Source: Nitrospirota bacterium
GTDB taxonomy: Bacteria; Nitrospirota; Thermodesulfovibrionia; Thermodesulfovibrionales; JdFR-88
Direction: 5' to 3'
DNA: 64,000 nucleotides
Assembly (NCBI GenBank): GCA_021840255.1
Contig: JAKBYX010000001.1
Location: 1-64,000, forward strand
Within the stretch, counting starts at the first letter, position 1; the number at the start of each line of letters is the position of its first letter. The notes beneath the pieces are model-generated. The model did not search any database and was not told where the DNA came from. It was given only the letters and a program-made list of their open reading frames with translations. Positions 23,795 through 33,495 of the stretch are shown here, piece by piece. Both the position numbers and the translations under genes were made by a program.

Positions 23795-24849
23795 TAATAG
23801 GCGTTCCTTTTTTTGGCGAGTTCGTTAAGTTCGGCCGTGATCTTATCCGGGGGAAGCACCAGTGTTGCCGCGTCCAGCCGGACGGCGGCTTCGGGAAGAC
23901 CATAAACGGCGGAACTCTCTTTATCCTGCGCTATCGTGACCGCTCCTTTATTGCGCAGCAGTTTCATTTCTTCCGCGCCATCATTGCCCATACCTGTCAG
24001 CAATACGGCCCCGGCGGCCCCGCCGTATGCCCTGGCCAGGGAACGGAACAAATAGGATATGGAAGGACGCGCACCATGCTCAGGCACGCCTTCTGATAAA
24101 AAGATAGTATTGTCGCCATTTACCCCCATTTGAAATCCGTCAGGCGCGAAATATACGTTTCCAGGGAGCATCATCTCCTCATTTTTCGCTATATGGAGGG
24201 GCACGCGGCTGGTCCCGCCAAGCCAGTTCAGCATTCCCGGGAGAAAGCCCGGCGCCATATGCTGTACTATAAGGAGCGGAAAAGGCAGCCCGGGGTCAAG
24301 CCCGCTCAGGATTGCCTGAAGTACGGGAGGGCCGCCCGCCGATGCGCCAATAGCTACAAGTTTTACTTCCCGTTCTGTTTCATTACGGAGTCTCTCAGGC
24401 ATTGAAGAGGATACTGGTTTTTTCGAATCGAAACGAGACCAGCGGCGCACCACCACGACCTCGGACATAAGACGGACCGTCTTGACCAGTTCCTGGACCG
24501 ATGCCGCGTGACCCGGATGGCCAAATCCATAAGGCCTTTGCACGACCGCAAGAGCACCCGCCTCCATGGCACGGAAGGTCGTGTCCACCTCACCGGGATC
24601 CCAGCTGCCGCTTACGATCACAATAGGGACCGGATTTGTTTCCATGATCTGCCTGGCGGCCTTTATGCCATTCATTCCGGGCATGTAGATGTCCATAGTA
24701 ATGACATCGGGCCGCTTCTTGTCCACGAACTCAAGGGCCTCCCGCCCATCGGAAACCGCGCCTATCACGTGGATGCCGGCCTCGGAGAATATATGGGCCA
24801 GGAATTCGCGCGTAACCCGTGAATCATCCACAATAAGGACGTTGATCAT
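23794..24849 (-). CDS. cheB: Chemotaxis response regulator methylesterase (CheB/WspF-like)
   Basis: REC INVLIVDDSRVTREF, VAIGASAGGPPVL, HMAPGFLPGML, GMGNDGAEEM. Confidence 0.93.
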   Translation of the reverse strand: MINVLIVDDSRVTREFLAHIFSEAGIHVIGAVSDGREALEFVDKKRPDVITMDIYMPGMNGIKAARQIMETNPVPIVIVSGSWDPGEVDTTFRAMEAGALAVVQRPYGFGHPGHAASVQELVKTVRLMSEVVVVRRWSRFDSKKPVSSSMPERLRNETEREVKLVAIGASAGGPPVLQAILSGLDPGLPFPLLIVQHMAPGFLPGMLNWLGGTSRVPLHIAKNEEMMLPGNVYFAPDGFQMGVNGDNTIFLSEGVPEHGARPSISYLFRSLARAYGGAAGAVLLTGMGNDGAEEMKLLRNKGAVTIAQDKESSAVYGLPEAAVRLDAATLVLPPDKITAELNELAKKRNAY

Positions 24850-27026
24850 AGTAATCTTTTTATCACTTCAAGGAGATTGCTTTGGTCAAAACTGCTCTTT
24901 ACGATATATGCGTTGGCCCCTACCTCGATTCCCCGTTCCCGGTCCTCGCGGGATTCGAGGGCAGTGATAAGCACCACGGGAAGATTTGAAAGCCTCTTGT
25001 CCGCCCGGATCTTTGCCGTCAGGTCCAGCCCATTCATCCGGGGCATATCTATGTCGGATGCGACCAGGTCGAAATCCTCCGTCCTTAATATCGTAAACGC
25101 ATCTATGCCGTCCACGGCGGTCTTTACATTATATCCCGCGGCCTCGATTATGTTCTTTAATAACGTTCTTGCTGTGATCGAATCCTCAACTACCAGAACG
25201 GATTTCCTTGACGCGGGTTCGGCAGCGGCCTTTTCAGGCGCAACAGTTTTCTCCAGGGATGTCTTCAGGGCGGATTTAAGGAGGTCCTGGACATTGAGGA
25301 CCACGACCACCTGACCTGTGCCCAGAACCGCAGCACCCAGGACGTTACGCACTCTAGCAAGCTGTTTTCCAAGGTCTTTAACCAGTATTTCCTGCTCATG
25401 GAGGACCTCATCCACGATAAAGGCGATCCTGCGCCCGGCCGTGCCAAGCACCAGTACCTGTAAAAAAGGGCCGGTCATCCTTTTCTCAGGTCTCCGGAGC
25501 TCAAGCACCCTCCAGAGGGGCAAAAGCGGCACCGCCTGGCCGTCTACGAGGATGGTTTCCCTGTTTTCAATCGTCCTTACATCTTCCCGTTTGATCCTCA
25601 TCGCGCGGTCCACACCTGTCAGGGGAATGATGACAGAGCCCCCCGCAGCCCGGACTTGCACCCCCCTGAACGTCGCCAGGGTGAGGGGTAAAAGGAGCCG
25701 GAAAGCGGTCCTCCCCGCTGCCGGTTCGCAGAAAACGGCCCCACCGAGCTTCTCAACCTTTTCCTGCACAATGGCGAGCCCCAAACCCCTTCCTGAAACG
25801 TCGGTGATGATGGGACTCGTAGTCACCCCTGAGCGGAACATCAAGGAAAGGAGTTTTTGCTCATCGGCCTTTTGGGCCTCTTCGCGCAAAATGACGCCCA
25901 GCCGCAGTGCGGACTCTCGGACCTTTTCGATATCTATCCCGGACCCGTCATCGGATATGACGACCTCCACCGCTTTACCTTCTTTTTGGGATATATCTAT
26001 ATTTACAGACCCCGCGGGGTCTTTTTTCTTTGCCCGCCTCACCGCCGGTTTTTCTATGCCATGGTCTATGGAGTTTCTAAGCAGGTGGATAACCGGTTCT
26101 CTGATATCATCGAGTATGCGCCGGTCTATCTCGATCTGGGCCCCGCTGATCGTAAGGACAGCCTCTTTACCCTGATCATGGGCCAGATCCCGGACGACCT
26201 TTGGCATGAGGTCCAGGACGGAGGAAAAGGGCAGCATTGAGATGGTTTTCACGTCTTCCATCAGGCCATCGACCATCCCGGTCAATGAACGGCGGTCGCG
26301 CTCAACAGCCTTTTCAAAATTTTGAAGAGAAGTTCGGATCTCCGGCCAAATTGCCGCCAAAGCATCTTCTTTTACCGCTTTTGTCTTTGCAATGATATCC
26401 CGAAGCTCGGAAGCTCTTTGGCCCGCCGCCTGCTTGGCGGATAGGAGCCCTTCTGTCTGAAGCAAAACGGAATCCAGTTTCTGTTTTGTTACACGGACCG
26501 TTCCGGGGGAAATGGCCGCCGCACTGGAAGAGCCGGCTGGCGCCCCCGGCTCAGGTTCCCGGTGGTCATGGGCCCGTTGGTTATGAGCCCGTTCGCTATA
26601 AGAATAAGCGGCCCCTTTCATTATCTGTTCGAAATCCCTGAGGAGGTCTCTTATCCTGGCCCTTCCAGGCGAAACAAAATCCCCTGTTTCTCCAACGCCC
26701 GCTATGAGCTCTCCAAGTATATTGATGGCGCGGTGGAGAAGATCTATGATCTCTGCCGCGGGGGTGATCTGTTTGCGCTTCAAGGCGGAAAGGACATCCT
26801 CAAAGGACTGGCAAAGGGTCTCTATCGTCGAGAGGTTCACTGCCCTTGCCGCGCCCTTCATGCTGTGTGATTCCCGGAAGACACTTTCGATGATACCCGC
26901 CTGCATGTCCGGGGCGGCCTTCTCAAGTTCGACCAGACCGGAGGAGATAGCGGAGATATGCTCCGCCGCCTCGGCCTTGAAAGTCGCAAGCAACCTTTTT
27001 AAGAATTGGGCGTCTTTTTCTTCCAC
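24846..27026 (-). CDS. cheA: CheA-REC hybrid kinase (WspE/FrzE-like)
   Basis: Hpt FRESHSMKGAARA, HLLRNSIDHGIE, GRGLGLAIV, CheW-like domain, C-terminal REC LVVEDSITARTLL. Confidence 0.93.
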   Translation of the reverse strand: MEEKDAQFLKRLLATFKAEAAEHISAISSGLVELEKAAPDMQAGIIESVFRESHSMKGAARAVNLSTIETLCQSFEDVLSALKRKQITPAAEIIDLLHRAINILGELIAGVGETGDFVSPGRARIRDLLRDFEQIMKGAAYSYSERAHNQRAHDHREPEPGAPAGSSSAAAISPGTVRVTKQKLDSVLLQTEGLLSAKQAAGQRASELRDIIAKTKAVKEDALAAIWPEIRTSLQNFEKAVERDRRSLTGMVDGLMEDVKTISMLPFSSVLDLMPKVVRDLAHDQGKEAVLTISGAQIEIDRRILDDIREPVIHLLRNSIDHGIEKPAVRRAKKKDPAGSVNIDISQKEGKAVEVVISDDGSGIDIEKVRESALRLGVILREEAQKADEQKLLSLMFRSGVTTSPIITDVSGRGLGLAIVQEKVEKLGGAVFCEPAAGRTAFRLLLPLTLATFRGVQVRAAGGSVIIPLTGVDRAMRIKREDVRTIENRETILVDGQAVPLLPLWRVLELRRPEKRMTGPFLQVLVLGTAGRRIAFIVDEVLHEQEILVKDLGKQLARVRNVLGAAVLGTGQVVVVLNVQDLLKSALKTSLEKTVAPEKAAAEPASRKSVLVVEDSITARTLLKNIIEAAGYNVKTAVDGIDAFTILRTEDFDLVASDIDMPRMNGLDLTAKIRADKRLSNLPVVLITALESREDRERGIEVGANAYIVKSSFDQSNLLEVIKRLL

Positions 27027-27054
27027 GCGCCTTTTTATCTCCCTGAATTATTTC

Positions 27055-28812
27055 CTATACCCTATATTGCGCCATCAGGAGTTTCAGCTTTTGGCCAAGT
27101 TCGTTAAGGGCGTGCGCCGCCGTTTCGGTCTGTTTAGTTCCGGTGACGTTCTGCTCGCTTGCAAGTTTGATGCTGTTCATTGCCGTTATAACCTGCTCCA
27201 TGCCCACAAGCTGCTGCTGGCTGGACGCGGCGATCTGGGTTGCAGCCTGCGCCGCCTCGGCAATGCTTCCGGCCAGCATTTTAATCGCCTCTCCGGATTG
27301 GCCGGACTGTTTGACGCCCTCTTCAACCGTCTTGCTGCCCTGTTCCGTCGCCAGCACCGCCGCGCTGGTCGCCTTTTGAATATCGCTAAGGATCGTGCGC
27401 ACCTGGGCCGTTGCCTGCTTCGACTGCCCGGCCAGGCTTTTCACCTCCTGCGCAACCACCGTAAACCCTTTGCCGTGCTCGCCCGCCTTGGCCGCCTCTA
27501 TCGAGGCATTGACGGCAAGCAGGTTGGACTGTTCCGCGAGATCGTTTACCGCCCCTATGATCTCTCCTATCGCCTGGCTCTGCTCACTGAGCTTCACGAT
27601 GCTTTCAGCTATGGACTCCATCTGCAGACGGATCCGGGCCATTTTTTCAATGGTCTCATCCACTGCCCTTTCGCCCATCTGGGACACCTGCACCGCCTTC
27701 TGCGCGGCCTCCGAAACCTGTCTTGCTTTCTGTGAAGCTACCTGGGCCGTCTGCTTTACCTCTTCCACGGTGGTCGTGGTCTCGTTAACCGAAGTGGCGG
27801 TCTCGGTAACGCTTGAGGCGACCTCCGTGGTTGAAGAAAGTATCTCGCTCGCCGAGGACGCAAGGACGGTTACTGAGTCCATGACCTCGCGGTTCATCCT
27901 CTTTAAGTTGTGGACCATATCGGCAAATGAATTCCCAAGTGTGTCTTTGGGAGACAACGGATTCGTGGATATGGTAAGGTCGTTGCCGGCGATCCGCTTA
28001 GCCATTGCCGCCATCTCCTGAAGATATGCGATCATCCTTCCGAACGCCTTGGAAAGCGCCCCAACCTCATCATTCCGGTCTTCAATGGACACATCAACCG
28101 AAAGGTCGCCGCCGCTCATCTTTTCAGCCGCACCCGATATCTCCTTGAGGGGCTTGGAGATCATCCCGTTTAAGACAAAGACTGCTATAAGGCTTAGCGC
28201 AAAGGCCGCAACCCCGGCCAGGATGAAGACAAGGACCATCTTCCCGGCCATTGCGTTGGAAGCCTCTACGCGGGCCTGGGCGTGTTTTGTCTCCGTATTC
28301 ATGAGCTCAGAGGCCAGGTTCCGTATCCTGACATATCGCTGCTCCTGTATCCCCATGCTGAGTTGCCTCGCGTCCTTAACCTTACCCTCCTGGATAAGGG
28401 CGAACTGCTCGTCTCTTGTTTTCCTGTAATCCTCTCTGACCGAGTTCAGTTCATCCATTTTTTTAACCGCAGCCTGGTCATTTTCGGATTTGAGATTTCC
28501 GATGGCAAAATTGATCAATTCAGTGATCTTGTTTTCCCTGTCCTTTATGTCCTGCTCCATTGCCTGCTGTTTTGCTTTGTTTTTGGTAAGCATCACTTCT
28601 TCTATATCCGCGCGGGTCCTATTCTGGTCTGCGAGGAGTTTTCCGATATTCATAGCAGGAATGAAATCCTTCTGGTACAGGTTGCTCTGCGAGCTCTTGA
28701 TACTTATGAGTCCCATATACGCCGTAAGGATCACTGCCGTTAAAATGACGAATACCATGCCGAACCCTAAAAACAATTTAGTCCTTGTAGCCAGATTGGC
28801 AAACCATTTCAT
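27055..28812 (-). CDS. Methyl-accepting chemotaxis protein
   Basis: TM, four-helix-bundle-type MCP sensor, HAMP, signalling tip IIGAVNDLAEQSNLLAVNASIEAAKAGEHGKGFTVVAQEVKSLA; AAGGAGGAG before ATG 28812. Confidence 0.94.
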   Translation of the reverse strand: MKWFANLATRTKLFLGFGMVFVILTAVILTAYMGLISIKSSQSNLYQKDFIPAMNIGKLLADQNRTRADIEEVMLTKNKAKQQAMEQDIKDRENKITELINFAIGNLKSENDQAAVKKMDELNSVREDYRKTRDEQFALIQEGKVKDARQLSMGIQEQRYVRIRNLASELMNTETKHAQARVEASNAMAGKMVLVFILAGVAAFALSLIAVFVLNGMISKPLKEISGAAEKMSGGDLSVDVSIEDRNDEVGALSKAFGRMIAYLQEMAAMAKRIAGNDLTISTNPLSPKDTLGNSFADMVHNLKRMNREVMDSVTVLASSASEILSSTTEVASSVTETATSVNETTTTVEEVKQTAQVASQKARQVSEAAQKAVQVSQMGERAVDETIEKMARIRLQMESIAESIVKLSEQSQAIGEIIGAVNDLAEQSNLLAVNASIEAAKAGEHGKGFTVVAQEVKSLAGQSKQATAQVRTILSDIQKATSAAVLATEQGSKTVEEGVKQSGQSGEAIKMLAGSIAEAAQAATQIAASSQQQLVGMEQVITAMNSIKLASEQNVTGTKQTETAAHALNELGQKLKLLMAQYRV

Positions 28813-28904
28813 GCGCCGCTCCTCCTTGGGGCCATACATCGCTCCTCCCCGGGCATCTATATTTTTCAAAAAAGATCTTTCGTATCTGTTATGTTCAAAT
28901 CAAA

Positions 28905-29522
28905 TCAGAAAACTTCTTCGTTGACCACTATCAGCTTGTCTTTCAGGATGCGTCCGGCGTCAAGGAGGATAAGACCTTCCACCGTGACTCCCCTGAAAAA
29001 CTCCTCGCCAACCCCGGACAGGGTGGGTATTCTCTGCTGCAATCCCTTAAGCGGCACGTTCCGGATGCCCAGGATAACATCGGCCAGGACGCCGAATTCC
29101 ATGTCTCCCTTTGCAATGATAATGACTTTGTTCAGGTCTCCCAGGCCTTTTTCCGGCAGGTCCAGGAATTTCTTCAGATCGAGTACAGATATTATCTGCC
29201 CCCGTACATTGATGATTCCCAGGACAAAAGACGGGGTGCAAGGCACAGGCGCCAGGTCCTTGATAGGCAATACCTCCCTCACATAAGAGGATTCGATGCC
29301 GTAACGCTCGTGGGCCAAAAGAAATTCCAGGAACCAGGCGTGCTCCCCCTGCTCCGCCGCCTCCGGTTCTTTTGCCAGCGCGCGGGCGCGCTTTCTTAAC
29401 ATGCCTTTCTTTTCCGCGGGTGAGGGCTCGCGGTCAACAGCCAGCCGGGCATCTTCCAGCCGCCTGTGGATATCCGCCCAATCGCCCCCCTTTGAAAATT
29501 TCTCCCGTTTTTCGCCGCTCAT
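28905..29522 (-). CDS. CheW-domain protein with N-terminal extension (WspD-like)
   Basis: CheW core YGIESSYVREVLPIKDLAPVPCTPSFVLGIINVRGQIISVLDLKKFLDLP. Confidence 0.88.
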   Translation of the reverse strand: MSGEKREKFSKGGDWADIHRRLEDARLAVDREPSPAEKKGMLRKRARALAKEPEAAEQGEHAWFLEFLLAHERYGIESSYVREVLPIKDLAPVPCTPSFVLGIINVRGQIISVLDLKKFLDLPEKGLGDLNKVIIIAKGDMEFGVLADVILGIRNVPLKGLQQRIPTLSGVGEEFFRGVTVEGLILLDAGRILKDKLIVVNEEVF

Positions 29523-31108
29523 AACCGGGCAATCTCCCTCATATTGTTATTGATGATCTCGATGAGCCTGCCAGCGGTCAGCCCTTCGGATTCCGGAATG
29601 AGATCGCCCTGCCCGTATCCGTCCATGGCCGACAAGGCATTTTCAAACTGTTTTCTGGATTCATCGGTCCTGCCCTGCCTGCGCGCCAGATCTCCCAGTA
29701 AGAAATAGGCAAGCACGAAATCCGGATCCAGATAAAGGGCCTGTTTAAGAGAAAACACCGATTTTTCAGGCAGTCCCATTCCCTGCTGTATGGTGGCAAG
29801 CAGGTAATACGGACCTGGGTCGACCTTGTCGGAGGCGATGGCCTTTTCGCAAAGTTCAAGCGCGGCCTCCAGCTTTCCCTGATCAGCATTTATCCGGGCG
29901 AGAAGCGCCAATAACCGTGTATCGGCGCCTCCCGAGCTTATAAGCCGCTCCGCCTGGGCGCAGGCCTCCGCATACTTGCCCTGCCGGTATAGAGCCACGG
30001 CATTCTGATACGACTGTGTGAACGCGTCCTGACCGGACCGTGCCCCGGCCTCCGGGAAAAGATCCTCTTTAAAATTCTTTTTTGCTTCGGGAAGTCTCTT
30101 TTTGGTTTCAGGGATGGCTCCCGCTTCTGGGGCTGTTTTCCGTAATTCAAGCGCGGCTTTTTTCTCCGCTGAAAATATTTCGTTCCGGTAAGGCGGAAAA
30201 GGAACGGCAGGAGGTGCAACGGCCATCCGGCCTGTTTTTCCGTTGTCTTTCTTATAAAAGGAAGAATCTTTTTTATACAGGGAAACTCCGGGAAAATCGG
30301 CCCGGGTGAAGGAAGAAAACAGGTTGGCCGACATCTCGACCGGGCTTACCGCCAGCCATCCGCCTTCAACAAGACTTTTGTTGAGTTTTTCGCTTACCTC
30401 TTCCTGGACCCTGCGGGAAAAATACATAAGGACGTTTCTGCAGAATATTATGTCCAAACCATTGGCGCCATTGGTAAGGGATGGGCAGATATCACCAGAA
30501 AGGTTATGGAACTGGAAGGACACCCGTTTTTTTATATCGGGAAACACCTCGAACCGGTCTTTGGCGACCTTGCGGAAATAGCGCTCCCTGAACATCGTGG
30601 GCGTGTTGCGAAACGACCATTGCCCATATATGCCGCTGGCCGCTTTCCGCAGAAAGGCCGGGTTTATATCCGTGGCCAGGATGCTTATGATCCACTCTCT
30701 GAAATCGGGCAGCATGCTATGGAGCAGGATGGCAATGGAATATGGCTCCTCACCAGTCGCGCATCCGGCGGACCATATCCTCAAGTGGCGGCAGGATTCA
30801 CGGCGGGCCCGGATCAGGTCGGGAAGTATCCGCTCTTTCAGGATATCGAACGTCTTTTCCTCACGGAAAAAATATGTCTCGCCCACGGTCAGATGGCTGG
30901 CCAGCACCTCGATTTTTTCCCCCTCCGCCGGCGCAAGCAGAAGAGACCGGATACATTCTTCCGGGTCCTCATGGCCCAGCTCGGGCGCTGCCCGGCGCAG
31001 AGCCATTTCAAGATCGCCTGCCCGCTCTTGCGGAAAATAAAGACCCATGTGGTTTTCTATATACTTGCTGAAGAGCTCTAAAAGTTCCCGTGAGATGAGT
31101 TGTCCCAT
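29519..31108 (-). CDS. cheR: CheR methyltransferase with C-terminal TPR (WspC-like)
   Basis: HLTVGETYFFREEKTFDIL, IWSAGCATGEEPYSIA, DIIFCRNVLMYFS, C-terminal TPRs; GGAGG before ATG 31108. Confidence 0.92.
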   Translation of the reverse strand: MGQLISRELLELFSKYIENHMGLYFPQERAGDLEMALRRAAPELGHEDPEECIRSLLLAPAEGEKIEVLASHLTVGETYFFREEKTFDILKERILPDLIRARRESCRHLRIWSAGCATGEEPYSIAILLHSMLPDFREWIISILATDINPAFLRKAASGIYGQWSFRNTPTMFRERYFRKVAKDRFEVFPDIKKRVSFQFHNLSGDICPSLTNGANGLDIIFCRNVLMYFSRRVQEEVSEKLNKSLVEGGWLAVSPVEMSANLFSSFTRADFPGVSLYKKDSSFYKKDNGKTGRMAVAPPAVPFPPYRNEIFSAEKKAALELRKTAPEAGAIPETKKRLPEAKKNFKEDLFPEAGARSGQDAFTQSYQNAVALYRQGKYAEACAQAERLISSGGADTRLLALLARINADQGKLEAALELCEKAIASDKVDPGPYYLLATIQQGMGLPEKSVFSLKQALYLDPDFVLAYFLLGDLARRQGRTDESRKQFENALSAMDGYGQGDLIPESEGLTAGRLIEIINNNMREIARL

Positions 31109-31112
31109 TTTT

Positions 31113-31580
31113 TTATTTCTCCTCCGCCTTTTTAAGCGCCGATTCAAGCTCCGCTTTTTCTTCCAGGGAGAGGAACCGGCCGAGCTCGTGAATGAATATC
31201 ATCCCGCTTTCCAGCTTTATAACACCTTCAACGTACTCCATCTCCGGATGTATCTTGCCGTGCGGGATGATCTGCTCCCTGGGCAACTCAATTATCCCCT
31301 CGACCCTGTCCACCCCGAATGTGACAATGCGGCTGGATGCAATTGCCACTAGCATATGGTCCTCAATGTCCAAATCTCTTTCGGGCAGCCGGAACCTCTT
31401 TCGCAGGTTGAAAACCGGCACAATGCCGCCTTGCATATTGATTATACCCGAGACTATTTCCGGGGCCTTGGGAAGGGGAGTGATTTCGACGGAGCGGATG
31501 ACCTTCTCCACCTGCGAAAGGGGAAGTGCGTATTTCTGGTCTTCAAGAGCAAAAACCACGAATTTAATGGAATTTTCCAT
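31113..31580 (-). CDS. CheW-like adaptor
   Basis: MENSIKFVVFALEDQKYALPLSQVEKVIRSVEITPLPKAPEIVSGIINMQGGIVPVFNLRKRF. Confidence 0.9.
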   Translation of the reverse strand: MENSIKFVVFALEDQKYALPLSQVEKVIRSVEITPLPKAPEIVSGIINMQGGIVPVFNLRKRFRLPERDLDIEDHMLVAIASSRIVTFGVDRVEGIIELPREQIIPHGKIHPEMEYVEGVIKLESGMIFIHELGRFLSLEEKAELESALKKAEEK

Positions 31581-31699
31581 GCTCCGATTAATTATTATAC
31601 CCTTATTTTTTAAATTTTTTCCTATAAGGGGGGATAGACTTAAACAGGCTTTCTGCAAATCAAAAATGCAAAGTAAAGAATGGAACCCAAATGCTGGCG

Positions 31700-31935
31700 G
31701 CTTTTAAACCCCGCCCCTGGTTCAGGACATATTTCTATTGGAAAGTGCGAGTCAGCTAGCCTCGCCAGCGGCGCGGTGTCTGGCTTAACATGCTACGAAA
31801 GTGAACGGTGTCCAGATATCGAATCCTGGACGGATTGTTGCTCATTCACAATTTGTTAAAGAAGCTACTTTCTACCCGAGGACCTCGCGTATAAAGAAGT
31901 CAAGCAGGTGACGGGTTACCAGGTGTGCCGGTTTC
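31700..31935. other. Non-coding gap with short frame-shifted peptide-like stretches; possible gene debris
   Basis: Forward frames give HATKVNGVQISNPGRIVAHSQFVKEATFYP and, in another frame, LPEDLAYKEVKQVTGYQVCRFLLNREELRRG, with stops between. Confidence 0.2.
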
Positions 31936-31938
31936 TTC

Positions 31939-33282
31939 TTAACCGGGAAGAATTACGTCGTGGATGAGCTTCTTTTTCGAGGGCTCCCTGCCGCTTATCT
32001 CAATGCCAGAGAGGAACACCTCTTCCGCTTCCTTCAGTTTTGAAGGGTCGTTCGTGTGGAGCGTGGCAAAAGGGGTCTCGGCGCTTACCGCGTCCCCCGG
32101 TTTTTTGCCTATGATGATGCCCGCCGCCGGGTCCACATCTTCATCCATCCTGCCCCTTCCAGCCCCCAGGAGCATCGAGGCATGGCCCACCGCAAAGGCA
32201 TCCATTTTGGTGATATATCCATTCCATGGGGAAAGCACCGGCTTTATATGGCTTGCTGTGGGCAAAAGAGACGGATTGAGCACTGCATCGGCATTGCCGT
32301 GCTGGGCATCGACGCACTCCAGCAGTTTGGCGAAGGCGTCCCCGTGCTCTATATAATCCCATATCTCGTCTTTATAGCGTTTAAGCAGGCTCTCGCCCAG
32401 CCTCTGGGGGCGGGTCTCCTCGCTTACCGCGTCGGCAAGGTGCAGCATCCAGGCCGCAAGGGCCATGGTGACCTCCATCAGGTCGGGAGCGAAACTGCCT
32501 TTAAGTGCGGATATGCATTCCTTGAGTTCCAGTGCGTTGCCGACCGCCCGCCCAAGGGGGGCATCCATATCGGTCACAAGGGCAGCGGTCCTTACACCCA
32601 TGGATTCTCCTATCCTGACCATAAGGCTGGCAAGTCCCTTTGCCTCCTCAAGGTCCTTGGTCAAGGCCCCGGAACCCGTCTTTACGTCCAGCACAAGTGC
32701 GTCCAGCCCCTCTGACAGCTTCTTGCTCATAATGCTTGCGGCTATGAGCGGCAGGGACTCCACGGTGGCCGTAGCGTCACGCATCGCGTATATTTTTTTG
32801 TCCGCGGGGTTTATCTCCTCCGTCTGCCCGTTTATGAAGAAACCGGACGCCCTCAGGCACTCCATAAGCTCCTCTACCCCGAGATCGGTCCTGAACCCTG
32901 GAATGGAGGAGAGTTTATCGATCGTCCCTCCGGTATGCCCCAGCCCCCTGCCGGCTATGGAGGGCACCTTCAGCCCCATTGCGGCCATGAGCGGGGCAAG
33001 TATTATCTGCGTCTTGTCCCCTACCCCTCCGGTCGAATGTTTGTCTACCTTCACGCCCTGGACGCTGCCAAGATCCAGCTTTTTACCGGAGGATACCATG
33101 GCGCCAGTGAGGGCGATGGTCTCCTCCGGGCTCATCCCATTGGCGTAAACGGCCATAAGGAACGCGGCCAACTGGTAGTCCGGGATTTGCCCCTTGATGT
33201 TGCCTTCAACCAGAAACGATATCTCGGGGCCGGAAAGCTCCCCTCCGTTTCTTTTTTTCCTTATCAGGTCCACCGCTCTCAT
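31939..33282 (-). CDS. Pyrimidine-nucleoside/thymidine phosphorylase
   Basis: KVDKHSTGGVGDKT, DVKTGSGALTKDLEEAKGLA, TDMDAPLGRAVGNALE. Confidence 0.95.
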   Translation of the reverse strand: MRAVDLIRKKRNGGELSGPEISFLVEGNIKGQIPDYQLAAFLMAVYANGMSPEETIALTGAMVSSGKKLDLGSVQGVKVDKHSTGGVGDKTQIILAPLMAAMGLKVPSIAGRGLGHTGGTIDKLSSIPGFRTDLGVEELMECLRASGFFINGQTEEINPADKKIYAMRDATATVESLPLIAASIMSKKLSEGLDALVLDVKTGSGALTKDLEEAKGLASLMVRIGESMGVRTAALVTDMDAPLGRAVGNALELKECISALKGSFAPDLMEVTMALAAWMLHLADAVSEETRPQRLGESLLKRYKDEIWDYIEHGDAFAKLLECVDAQHGNADAVLNPSLLPTASHIKPVLSPWNGYITKMDAFAVGHASMLLGAGRGRMDEDVDPAAGIIIGKKPGDAVSAETPFATLHTNDPSKLKEAEEVFLSGIEISGREPSKKKLIHDVILPG

Positions 33283-33495
33283 AAGGACACTAGTTTAGAT
33301 TAAAAAACAAAAAAGGGTCAATTATCAAAAATCTGTTAAAATATGTCATGCTATTGACGGATCCCAAACGCCACATCACCGCCCCCAGGCGCCTTCCGGC
33401 TTCGCCCGCAAGGAAAGCCCTTCAAAAGGGATTTTTACTTTTTGTGTCTTAGGTCCTTTTTCCCGCAGAGGAGGAAACGGAAAAACAAAAAGATC

